Part shown: piece after piece, positions 53,841 to 64,000 of the stretch
Position numbering within the stretch: position 1 is the first letter of the stretch
How the letters are laid out: each line of letters opens with the position of its first letter
Source: Hemicordylus capensis
Taxonomy: Eukaryota > Chordata > Lepidosauria > Squamata > Cordylidae
Length of the DNA stretch: 64,000 nucleotides
Assembly: GCF_027244095.1 (NCBI RefSeq)
Contig: NC_069662.1
Location: 57,560,001 to 57,624,000, forward strand
Reading direction: 5' to 3'
Translations under genes and position numbers: made by a program
Notes under the pieces: model-generated
What the model saw: only the letters and a program-made list of their open reading frames with translations
The model's database searches: none
Told to the model about the DNA's origin: nothing

Positions 53841-56090
53841 GTAAGCTGGGCGGGGTTGCTTGTTCCCATTTGCAAGCACTGCGACTGCCTGCCCTGCTGT
53901 CTCGTCTTATGTTCTTGCTGCAAGTCCTGACCCACCCCAGAGTCCAGAGTCAGTCAATTGCCTGTGCCCCGCCTGCTCTCCAGTCGTCTCAAAGGAATTA
54001 TATCTGACTGGTGCTTTCTCAGGCTGATGCCTCCCCCCTGCCCCCGCCAACGAGGTTTGTTTCTTTTGTAAAATGTAGACAATAAAAGAAATGTAAGAGA
54101 ACTGCAACAAACTAGTTTTTCAGGAGAGGCTGAAAGGGTGAAATGAACAGTGAGTTCGTGCCTAGAGAGGTCCAGAAATGTGAAGGCTCTCCAGGTTCCA
54201 TCCTGTCCTGCCTCCTTCTTGTTAAAAAAACAACCACTTGTGTTTGCATTTTCCAACCTGTGAGCAGTTGTGGCTTGCAGTTTGCAAGGCAGGAGGTTTT
54301 TCAATGGAAATCCTGCAAGAAGAGGGTGAGTTCAAGGAAGAGAAAGGAAGCCTTGACTGTATAGAAGGGGGGAAAACCCGTTGCTGGTGGGGAAAAGGCC
54401 GGAACAGGGCTGCAGATCCAGTGCTCAGCTGCAAAGGAGGAGAGAGTGCCTTCCTTTTAGTTGTATGTGGAGGAAGGGGATTTTGGTAGGTGCAGCTTTT
54501 AAACTGAGAAAGCTGATTTACACTTTCATTTTTATGAATTCAAAATTCTCTACATCCAACACATTGTACTAAATAGCCATTTAGCTCTAAAAATACAAGA
54601 TGTTTGCAATTGATGTCAATATTTGCTTCCCTCAGACTGCCAAAAATTTATATTCAGTGAAACAGAATTAAAATGAACTAATTTCCTTTGCTGAATTAGA
54701 TATTATTCTGAACTTCATATGATTTAAAAAATCATTGAAATGTAAATAGTCATTCAGTTAAATAAAGCCAGCTTTACATTTCTATTAATGTAATTTCATT
54801 TCAAAGGAGCAGGTTAAAATTAACCTAGATTCAAATTTTGTGTGTTCAATATTAATCCAAGCAAATGGATCTAGATTTAGATTTTGAAACATAAATAACA
54901 CACCTAGCTTGCTTCCACTAAGAGTAAAATTCAGTAGAAAGTTATCCATAAACATAGGAGATATTCCAGTAGAACATACATGACCCTATTCTGGTCATAG
55001 GGAAAAGAACTGGGTGTGTGGGGCTCTGCTTCTTAAACACTGTACTTTGCTTATCCTTTAATTAAATAGATGTATATCATAAAGTGAAATGACTTTTAGA
55101 GACAGGAATTTCCTTGCAAATATGATCGTTCCTTGCATATAGAACAACATATAGAAGACCTTGCTGTTGCCCAGGGTCTCTGATGCACTTCCTGCTTTAT
55201 TTTATCCAGCTTTACGCTGACATTGTCTGTGTTTCTTGTTAAATGGAACATCATTTTATTTTATTTCTTTAACATATTTTATACAACCCCAAACTTATGT
55301 GTCTGGGAGGTTTACAAGATAAAAACAAATATTTTATTTCTTTCACATATTTTTATACTGCCCAAATTCTTTTGCCAAATTCTTTTCCATTGCCTATCAC
55401 CCAGAACTAGTTCATGTGAAGCAAAATTTCCTGTGGGGATGTCATTTTTGTAAGAAACTGTGCGGAATAGATACATATGTATTGATCACTACACATGGGT
55501 TTCTGCACAACACCTGCACAGAAGAAACTTCCATGTAGAAAATGTGTCTCTTGTAAATTGACCCTATATTTTCCATCCGTGACTGAGATATCTGAGAGTT
55601 AGGGTATCTGAGAGTCAATAATAGAAGAACAGCACACTGCTTGTGACAGGAAGGGGCAAATTACAATGATGTCTTAGTCTGGCAAGGGCTGGTTTTGGCC
55701 CTGGCAGAACTTGGCTGTCTGCTCCTGTTGCAAATTCCTCTGTCTAGTGCGGCAAACTAGTGTATCCTCCTCCCTCCTGGTGCCAAAGTAAGCACTAGTG
55801 TGGTGAATGCACATATACCCCATCATGAGCCAACTGTCATCACAAGACAAAGGCTGTCAGGAGTTTGGGCAGGTGATCCTTTAGGACAAAGTCATGGTTT
55901 TTAAAAAGCATGAGATGAGACAGAAAATGACCCTGGAATCCTCACATAACTCCTGACGGTTGTTCTAAGTCTTTAATAAAAATGGCTCATGTTTTCAGGT
56001 TTTGATCAGCAACCATGTCTAGATGGTACAGTGTTCCTTTTAACAGGGATTTCCAGATGTTGTTGACTACAAGTCCCATCATCCCTGCTT
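53841..56090. other. AT-rich stretch with no recognised gene
   Basis: No splice-bounded open frame or known repeat was recognised, apart from TTTTATACTGCCC-type retroelement tail words near 55,260 and 55,350. Confidence 0.4.
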
Positions 56091-56393
56091 GGACAGGGGT
56101 GCAATTTCAGTGCTTGCCCTAGGTGCTATTTTCCCTCGATACGCCTCTGTCAGTCTGGACAAGATTGGTTTAATTTCCAAGGTGCTTCAGCAAAATTCTA
56201 TTCTAAAAGTAAGCAGAGGATTTGATATGTAATATAGAATACTTCAGATTGTGCTTCAATAGGGGCTGACATACCATCCAGAGATCTGTAGGTCCGAGGG
56301 AGGGGCACACACACTGCTTCCAAGGCCCTCTGCCAGAGGCGTATCTAGGGAAAATAGCGCCTAGGGCAAGCACTGAAATTGCGCCCCCTGTCC
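56091..56393. mobile_element. Foldback element with 62-bp arms
   Basis: GGACAGGGGTGCAATTTCAG...ACGCCTCTG (56,091-56,152) is inverted at 56,332-56,393 (CAGAGGCGTATCTAGGG...CCTGTCC). About 180 bp lies between the arms. Ends CAGAGGCGTA are those of a hAT-type MITE seen in reptiles, so it may be two elements in inverted orientation. Confidence 0.6.
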
Positions 56394-56707
56394 AAACATC
56401 TGACACCCATCTTTCAGATAACTTTACCATAATATCAGCTGAAAAGTATAAGTCAAGTTCGTTAATCTTTGAATCTTTCAAAAACTATTTAGCAGTGGAC
56501 GTAGCCAGACCCAAAAATGCTCGAAAACTACAAATGTCAGTATGCTGGGGCTCATGAAATACCCAAATACTATGTGGAGGTGTACTTAGAAAACTAAATG
56601 GAAGTGCCTTCTAATTCTCTACTATGCATTGTAGCATCACTATGACATAAGTTTTAAAAATAAATGGAGAATTTGACTTGTGCATAAGAAAAAGAACACT
56701 TCATAAG

Positions 56708-57269
56708 AAGAAGCATAAGAAAAAGAACTTGTGTCCACAGCACAACAATTAAACCAAGGTTGGTGCAGGGAATTGTCCAAGATGTGTTCTCCAGTTGACT
56801 GTATCTTGGAAATGTGGTTTTTACAACTTTTACAACCCTTCCAGAGAGTTTCAAAAATCAAAATCTATCACAGAGAGGTAGTAAGAAGCAGCTTTTGAAA
56901 GGGAATCTCTTCCCCTGCAGATTCATTTAGCCCCTTCCTTACTGATCTTCAAATCTCTCTTGAAGACTTTTCTTGTTCGCCAGGATTTTGCCCTGTAGTT
57001 GATCTATTTGCTTTTGGTTGGTTACTTTCATTTTTAATTCAGAATGTCATGTTTAATGTTGTCTTGCTTGCATGTTTTTGTGCACCGCCCGGAGTCTTTG
57101 GAGTGGGCAGTATATCAAATGTTTCTAATACATACATACATAAGAATGACAGAAATCTTCCCCTCTCTTTCAGATGTACCCTGATGAGGCCTCTCTCGAG
57201 GCTCGAATTCAAGGAAAAAGCCACGTCTCAGCTGCATCAAGTGATGAATATCAAGTGTATGTGAATTAG
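56708..57269 (+). pseudogene. MROH-like copy 4: only the 3' flank and terminal exon
   Basis: It begins in the intron after the acidic-tail exon (equivalent to 35,750) and contains the terminal exon at 57,174-57,269, which is still open (MYPDEASLEARIQGKSHVS ... DEYQVYVN, TAG). No other exons are present; the duplication break removed them. Confidence 0.5.
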
Positions 57270-57344
57270 CCTTTAATATTGCTTGCTGTTGGGGACGTGG
57301 GGGGGGGCACATTCTTTTCATTTGGTCGGCCAGTTGGATGATCT

Positions 57345-58445
57345 CCAAAAAGGAATCCATAGGCTCTGTGGATCTTTTTGGATCTTTCGAGTCTTGGTGG
57401 TTTTTGATATCATTGATCATGGTATCCTCCTGGAGCGCCTGAAGCGGGTTGGGAGTGGGAGGCACCGCTTGGCAGTGGCTCTGTTCCTACCTCTCTTGTA
57501 GGTTCCAGATGGTGTTGCTTGGAGATTGTTGCTCTTCAAAAGAAAAGCTATTGTTTGGGGTTCCGCAGGACTCCATTCAATCTCCAATGCTCTTTAACAT
57601 CTACATGAAACTGCGGGGAGAGATCATGGGGGATTTGGTGCAGGGTGTTATCCATATGCTGCTGATAACCAAATCTATTTCTTCATGTCAACTTCATTAG
57701 GAAATAGCCTATCTTCCCTAAATGCTTACTTGGAGTCAGTAATGGGCTGGATGAGGAAAAACAAACTGAGGTTGAATACAAGGAAGATGACTGGAAGATA
57801 GGAAGTGGCTTAGATCTGTCTGTTCTGGAAGGGGTTACACTCCCCCAGAAAGAGTAGGTATGTAGTCTGGGAGTACTTCTGGACGCAAACCTCTCCCTGG
57901 TCTCTCAAGCTAAGGAAGTGAGCAGGATGGCTTTCTATCAGGTGCAGCTGATATGCCAGCAACATCCATATCTGGAAATCAATGACCTTAAAACAGTGGT
58001 GCACATGCTGGTAATATCCAGACTTGACTACTGCACTGTATGTTGGGCTGTCTTTGTACGTATTCCAAGAATTGCAGTTGGTACATAATGCAGCAGCCAG
58101 CTTGGTCTCTGGTGTTATCCAAAGAGATCATATTGCACCCATTCTAAAATAATGACATTGGCTGCCCATCAGTTTCCAGGATAAAGAGAAGTTGCTGGTT
58201 ATTACCTATAAAGCCCTGAATGGCTTTGGCCCAATGTATTAACAAGCAAGCCATCTTCTTCATGAACCCCGCTGCCTATGAAGATCATCTGGGAGGTCTG
58301 GTTTTAGTGGCTACTGGCTCAGTTGGTGGCGACCTGAAATTGGGCCTTTTCAAGGGTTGCCCTGGGACTTTGGAATGCGTGTCCTAACTAAATCGTTTTT
58401 TCTGACTTTCTTTCTCTTCTCAGAGTTTTCCAGCCAATTAAAAAT
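57345..58445 (+). mobile_element. L2-like LINE 3' half, copy B
   Basis: Frames contain VVFDIIDHGILLERLKRVG, FGVPQDSIQSPMLFNIYMKL and, near the end, LLVITYKALNGFGP. Stops break it in several places. The RT N-terminal half and endonuclease are missing. Confidence 0.82.
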
Positions 58446-58469
58446 GAAGACCTTTCTAAGCCAATGCAC

Positions 58470-60590
58470 ACACTGGAGCAGCTCTTCACTCCAACCCTGA
58501 TATCTCAACTGCCTTCAATCAAAAAAAATCTCATTCATCGACTCTGATTCCAAAAAAGGTGTTTTCTACCTAAGCCTGAACAGAGACTTCCAGTCCAAGA
58601 CATGGATGATTATGAACTCAACAGAGCCTCCAGAGACTGCTCCACTCCCAAAAAAGGGAGACCAGAGAAGCCACACCAACATCACCCTTCAATCCTGAAC
58701 ATGACGTAGATCATGATCTGCTTCACTTGGAAGGCGATACCATCAACCCTAGCTGCTCTCCTCAACACTGACCTCCTCCGGACTGAAGAGCCTCTCCTAT
58801 ACGATACTGACGATACAGAAGAGAGTCTACATGATACCAATACTCTCCGGGTGTCAGAGAATCTCCTTGCCGTCGGTACTCTCCAAAACACTAATCGGAT
58901 TGGGTATACTGTGACTGAGAAAGTTGACATTGAGATGACTCTACATCTGATCATGCCTGATCATTACGCTTACTTCTTCGACAACAGATATGGCATTGAT
59001 CATAGGAAAAACTCTCTCCAGCCTTGCTCTTGGGCTTCACATCAACACCAATCTCTGGGGAGATTGGACCATCCAGACTCTTGGTCCCGATCACACTCTC
59101 CTCAACACTGCAGTACTTGGTCTCAGTCAAGAGAGAAGAGAACTCAACCATGTAAGCAGCCGGATGTTGACTCTCTACCACCGGATTCCTTGACTGAAGA
59201 ATCTGCCTCAGAGGAAGATGCAGAAACATCCCTGAACATTGCATCAGGTTCCACACCTTCAGATCTAATGGAAGATCCAAAGCCTCTGTCTCCATCAGAG
59301 TACCTGAAGCTCTTCACTGACCAAGTGGTCCATATGGCTAACTCTTTAGGTATCCAGATGAACAAACCTCCTAAATCTTCTCCTGATCCCATTTTGGGGC
59401 CAATTGATGCGGACACTTGGCACTCTAACTTCCTACCACTGAACTCTGCTTGAATGGACATTGTCAAAGCTTGCTGGGGGAAACCTGCATCGTTGCCACC
59501 TACTTCTAGGAAGCTGGAAGGTTTTTACAAGGTTCAAGCTAGGGACAGTCAGTTCCTTCTGCACCATCCTACTCCTAACTCCATGACAGTTGAAACTGCT
59601 CAGTTCCAATCCAAGAACAGAATCCTTTTGGCGCTGACAGTATGATTCAGTCAATATCTGTTGTGGTAGCTCTGCACCAGCACACATGGATGTGTTCAAC
59701 TAGCTTGGCACCTGAAACAAGAACAAGAATATTGTTGTGGGCATGCTGGAAGAGTCCGAGGAGGAGTTGGAAGTGGAGACAGAGCTGAGAGCAGAGGAGG
59801 GTGGGCAAGGACCAGAAGTTGCAAAGGAGAGTGAGTCCGACGCACAAGGAGTCAAAGATGAATTAGAGCTGGGTGAGGCAGCTCTTGTGGAAGAGGCATG
59901 TCCAGTCTCAGCTGTAGAGAGGCGCCGGACCACGAGACAGCAAGAGTTAAGGAGCCGCGTGCGTAGAAGAACAGGCAAAGCTGCTGACTCAGAAACTCTT
60001 AATTCACAGCACCGGGGGTCAGCCTACATAAAATGCTACCCTGCTGATAGCAACAAGAGTTTCCTGCGAACTAATCGGCTGTGTTTGTGTATTATTTGGA
60101 CTGTGTTTGGAGCCTGCACTGTGTTGACCTTGCCTGTGGATTTGGCTTTGGACTCTGTTGGATTGATTCGGACTGGACCTGGTTTGGAGAATTGATTCCT
60201 GTTAGATTTTGCTCTTCTGCTTCTTCCCCTGTTGCGCTTCGTCTGGCTAGCCTGACAGATTTAAGACAAAGAGAGAACTTGCCTCTTGATGGCCAGGCCC
60301 TTGTTGGAAAGGATACAAAACGGAAAGGATACACAAACTGAGAAAGACAGGGAAATCTATGAACTCTCAGCAAGCTGCCTACAATTTTTCAAGGGGTAAT
60401 AAATATTCCTGCTCTTCTTCTGCAACACCATTTTGTCCTTCCAACTACTCTCCCTCGGCTGATCATTCCCTTCATCCTTCTCAGATCTCCCAATTTCAAA
60501 AAAGACAGGACTCATTGGGAAAAGCCCAACATCCCAAATCTAAACCATCAGTATATCACAAAGCTAAACCATCGATGTACAGCTCATGAC
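58470..60590 (+). mobile_element. DIRS-type gag region fossil, copy B
   Basis: Mirror of 40,520-42,640. It has the same gag-like sequence with EYLKLFTDQVVHMANSLGIQ, is split by the same LTR-like block at about 59,700-60,350, and is broken in a few places. It carries no polymerase or recombinase. Confidence 0.65.
59700..60350 (+). mobile_element. LTR-like insertion within the DIRS fossil, copy B
   Basis: Same block as 40,745-41,405, with a GC-rich first half and T-rich second half. It is a likely solo LTR of Gypsy type; borders are approximate. Confidence 0.35.
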
Positions 60591-61611
60591 TCAAGGATCT
60601 GCAACTATTATTCCTTACAGTAATGATGTGGACTTGGGGTTTTTTGTTCAGGACTACACAACCGATATTTTCCCAGTATTTCAGAAGGCAGGATTACTAC
60701 TAAAGCACAAGTTTGGCAAGACTGGTGGATAGTATACAACTGCTTGTCTGTAGTCTTTTGCTCCTCTTGGGGAACCCCTCCTTTCAAAGTGTCTGCAATA
60801 CAAATTGACCACAAAATGTTACAGGGAGAATGTTTTGTGCCCTCCTCCTCCTCACACAACATTGATGTGCACAGATACCTCAGAAGCCCTGTTCAGACAT
60901 TATGTTGTACTAGTTCAAGATCTCTGTACACTTGTAGATGGTTTTCTGTGAATGACTGTATGGGGTTCATTTTTAAAGGGAACCTGGGTACTGGACCCTC
61001 AAATGTATGATACAGATAGGAAGTGTACTGCTGTCCCTGTGTCCAATGTAACATGTGTATCACTCTAACTGTACACAGATCTTTACCTGCGTACACTGTA
61101 CCCTCATTGTACAGATATTGAACATAACATACGAATAAAGCTACTGAGTTCTCAACCTTCTGTTGAACTGTAGCATGCTAAGAAGCAGAATCCATGATGG
61201 GGCCATGCGGATAGGAGCAGGCTTGGTTTTGGTTTAGCTGTCACCCCACTGACGTGCCTGAGTGCACCTCCTCACTTCGCCCCATATCAGTGCACCATTT
61301 CTGTCCACTCCAATGGGCAAACGTAGAGTGCTGGACTTGGAAAGGCGATTGCTCTGAAGGGGAAATGTCCCTTCTATCCAGATGCTTCGTGTCCCAGCCC
61401 TCAGTGACATGGATGCATCTGTTATCAAGCTCAGGGTCTTGTTAGTCTCTAATCTTGTGCTTGTTTTGTGCCTGAGTCGTCTCCTCAGGCACAAAACGAA
61501 TACTGGTGAATGTTGATGCTGGGGGTCTCAACAAATTCAATGGCATGAGCATTCTTATATACAACAAACACTAGAGAAAAAGCAATGTTCTTTCAAGCCT
61601 GATTCTTCACG

Positions 61612-62040
61612 TTGACCGTAAAAGGTTTCCGGGCCAAATACAAAGTGCTGGTGATAACCTATAAAGCCCTAAACAACTTAGGCCCACGGTATTTAAGAGA
61701 GCGTCTTCTTCTGCATGATCCCCATCGTCCACTACGTTCATCAGGGGAGGCTCGTCTGTGGCTACCTTCATGTCGTTTGGTGGCCACCCGGGGACGGGCC
61801 TTCTCTTTTGTCACCCCGAGACTTTGGAATGCACTTCCTGTGGGAATAAGAGTCTCCCCATCTCTAGTAGCTTTTAAAAGGGGTCTAAAGACTTATCTTT
61901 TTACCCAAGCTTTTTAACTTTTTAATTTTTTAAAACTTGTGATTGTTATTATTTATTTTAAATTGTTTTCAGTATTTGTTTGTTGTGAACCTGAGACCTT
62001 GGGTTAGGGCGGTATAAAAATGTGCTAAATAAATAAATAA
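61612..62040 (+). mobile_element. L2-like LINE 3' end
   Basis: A frame reads FRAKYKVLVITYKALNNLGP, then RAFSFVTPRLWNALPVGIR and AFKRGLKTYLFTQAF. This is the conserved C-terminus of an L2/CR1-group polymerase. It is followed by the 3' untranslated tail GGGCGGTATAAAAATGTGC and an AAATA-repeat tail. Confidence 0.88.
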
Positions 62041-62405
62041 ATAATAAAATGGATTCCCTTTCAATATGATCTTAATCCGGTAGGTGCTGCAATTCTGTGG
62101 GTTGGTGGCTCAGCTCTACTGTCATGTTGAAAGGCCTGCCGCCCGCTGGACAAAGCAGGTCCAGGTGGGCAGTTCCCTGATGCAAAATGGCTGCCTGACT
62201 GAGATTGGGGGCAACAGGTTTGTGTGAAGCTGCTGTGCAATGAGCCCTGCCCATTGGTTGTGGGCCTTTCATTACATTAGCAGCACCATGGGATGGACCC
62301 CAGGGAAAACAGGTTTCTTCCATGTTTTAAATGTCATGTTTAAAAGGGGCAGGAGTTAAGTTGTATGTTCCATCTGGTAGGTGGGCTCAGCAGCAACTGG
62401 AGCTA

Positions 62406-62455
62406 CATCATCATCACCACCACCACCACCACCACCACCATCATCATCATCATCC
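62406..62455 (+). repeat. (CAT/CAC)n microsatellite
   Basis: CATCATCACCACC...CACCATCATCATC, a compound trinucleotide tract. Confidence 0.9.
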
Positions 62456-62818
62456 AATATCCAGTAATCCAATTCATGATGGTCTTGTCTATATGCATTT
62501 GAGTATAAAAATGTCCATAAAGTATATTGACAATTGAATCCAATCTATACCTGGGGCTAACTTAGAAATAGCTGGCTATTTCCAGTGGAGAGATAAAATG
62601 TACCAGCAAGTACTGAGGTCCTATCTGAAACATCCATGTTTGGGGCTACAAACCTCAAAAGGCAAATGGAAAATATCCATTGGATATTTTGAAAAATATC
62701 ATCAAAGCCTGAAAATATGGACATGATTGGTCTGGAAAAGGATGTCAAGGAACTGAATAAGATAAGTATCCCAAATTCCTGTGATGTGAGTGTAGTGACC
62801 TTCCACTTGCAGATCATC

Positions 62819-64000
62819 TCAATGGCCATTAAGCAAGACTGACAAAAACAGGCATACTCTGTATGTCATTCTTACGTAAGACTGAGGAACACTCCCTGTC
62901 GCTTCATGGCGCCCCCTCCCCCCTGAGCCAACCATCAAACTGCTTTCCAGCTGCCCCCCCCAACTCCTTCCCGCTCCAGAGCTCTCTCCCCTTCTGTCAG
63001 CCAACCGCCTCCTTTCTGCCCCATCCCCTTGCATGGCCCACATAGCCCATCTTGGAGAATTAATTATACAGATCGATGCTGCCACAGAGGTCATCATGCC
63101 CGTTAAGAGTAGATCTGCACCTTGTAGATTGGTATTAAAGCGGTTGGAGTGGCATGTGATGTCTGTCACCAAGGCCAAATGACAGATCCACTCCTCCTGC
63201 TTCAGTTCTGGCTCAGGTTTGCCTTCACGTTCCAGGAAGACATAAATCTCTGTCCGGAGTGCCACAAAACGCTGCAACACGCTGCCCCAACTGAGCCAGC
63301 GCACCTCGGAGTGATAGAGAATGTCTTCACACACCACCTCAATCTCCCTCAGATATTCCTGAAATTTGCAGTCATTCAGGCTTCTGCTTCTGAGGAGGTT
63401 TACTGTGGTCACCACAACAGTCATGACATGAGTGAATTTCAGCACTTGGCTACAGAGGGACTCCTGATGTATAATGCAGTGGTACTGCCTAATGTTGGAG
63501 ACTGGACAGAAAAAAAGAGTGGGACAGTTACAGCACCTTTTTTTTTTTTGGCCTGTCATACATGGTCAACCATCATTGCAGACACCTGCAAGTTTCTCTG
63601 CAGGTCACTGTAATTCCTGCAAAACTGAAGTAATTTCTTTGCCTATTGCCTCACCGGTTGCATGCCCATGCATGCAGGGGTGTCGCTATAATGGAGTGAA
63701 AGGGTTGAAAGAACCCAGGCCCCCAACTCCTGAGGGCCCCCTAGCTCCACCCGATTTTCTTCATTCTCTCCCTCACTTTGAAGGGCTGCCAGAGAGAGGG
63801 GTGAACACAGGCCCCCTCTCCCCTAGCTACGACCCTGCATGCATGGATTGCATCATGCCTGCAAGCTCCTGTGTGATTTCAAAGTTTGGGTTCACTCCAT
63901 GAATGAACGCTAGTCGCTGTGCTCTATCCTTGATAGCACTGCTCTCACCCACGGCAACAGAGTCATATTCAAAGTGTGAGCAACCTTCTTTGAGCTGCCC
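62819..64000 (-). pseudogene. hAT transposase fragment (GTF2IRD2/SCAND3-like)
   Basis: The minus strand carries CIIHQESLCSQVLKFTHVM, TVNLLRSRSLNDCKFQEYL, YHSEVRWLSWGSVLQRFVAL and FLEREGKPEPEL followed by EEWICHLALVTDITCHSNRF. This is the well-known RNase-H-fold segment of the hAT group that also gave rise to GTF2IRD2 and SCAND3. The upstream part (63,846-64,000) reads LKEGCSHFEYDSVAVGESSA and SAIKDRAQRLAFIHGVNPNF, which fits the same protein. A MITE at 63,675-63,837 and frame changes interrupt it, and the frame leaves the family after LLTGMMTSV, near 63,040. It runs off the window edge. It is a dead element rather than a host gene. Confidence 0.7.
63675..63837. mobile_element. 163-bp hAT MITE with perfect 8-bp target duplication
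   Basis: Ends CAGGGGTGTCGCTATAATGG and CTAGCTACGACCCTG are inverted. CATGCATG flanks both sides (63,667-63,674 and 63,838-63,845). It is inserted in the hAT transposase fragment. Confidence 0.85.

Larger units (their letters stand above)
56708..61438 (+). repeat. Inverted segmental duplication, copy B (4.73 kb)
   Basis: Reverse complement of 39,670-44,396. The left edge is AAGAAGCATAAGAAAAAGAAC and the right edge is ATCAAGCTCAGGGTC. It includes gene 3' flank, the terminal exon, L2, and DIRS gag with its LTR-like insertion. Confidence 0.95.

Noticed and set aside
58713-59453. 246-codon open frame as a novel host gene
   Set aside because: Its sequence has DIRS gag character, it is flanked by other gag-like pieces, and its twin at 41,654-42,394 lies in the same duplicated block; better read as a fossil.

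Overview
This looks like nuclear DNA from a squamate reptile (lizard or snake). The evidence is split host exons with GT/AG borders, four tRNA-derived SINEs of the Sauria/Squam type, CR1, L2-like and Vingi-like LINEs, hAT and Tc1 DNA transposons, and copia and DIRS fossils. There are no bacterial operons, CRISPR arrays, or rRNA or tRNA genes.

Region 1 (1-19,200) is dominated by a minus-strand LRRC37-like gene. I assemble seven small exons between 17,313 and 2,339; each is flanked by splice sites and all intron phases agree. Together they encode leucine-rich repeats followed by the cysteine-rich cap typical of the family. The introns carry SINEs, a Vingi LINE nested inside a hAT-type MITE (4,968-8,105), a foldback element, a possible solo LTR and a complete Tc1 transposon with an open transposase (14,685-16,292). 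At 18,127-19,186 two phase-compatible minus-strand exons and a poly(A) signal may be the 3' end of another, unrecognised gene.

Region 2 (19,200-22,300) is a broken CR1 LINE carrying SINE insertions. Region 3 (22,348 to about 29,260) is a large Ac-like hAT transposon. It has a TATA-type promoter, a long pyrimidine-rich leader with three blocks of tandem repeats, a splice acceptor just before the start codon, and a GC-rich BED-finger transposase broken by one frameshift and one amber codon.

Region 4 (29,714-61,440) is the most unusual part. A palindrome of two nearly identical arms of about 6.8 kb (29,714-36,530 and 43,585-50,468) surrounds a 7 kb spacer. Each arm holds a copia fossil, an L2 scrap, a foldback repeat and a decayed copy of a multi-exon gene that resembles the maestro HEAT-like repeat (MROH) family. 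A third, more complete copy of that gene lies in the spacer (37,199-39,408), with DIRS fossil pieces on both sides. A second inverted duplication of about 4.73 kb (39,670-44,396 versus 56,708-61,438) overlaps the palindrome's right arm and spacer. The window therefore records at least two rounds of inverted segmental duplication of an MROH-like cassette.

Region 5 (61,600-64,000) has an L2 3' end and a minus-strand hAT transposase fragment (GTF2IRD2/SCAND3-like) that was itself hit by a 163-bp hAT MITE with a perfect 8-bp target duplication.

All family names come from motif memory, without database searches. Exon borders come from reading splice signals and reading-frame phase.
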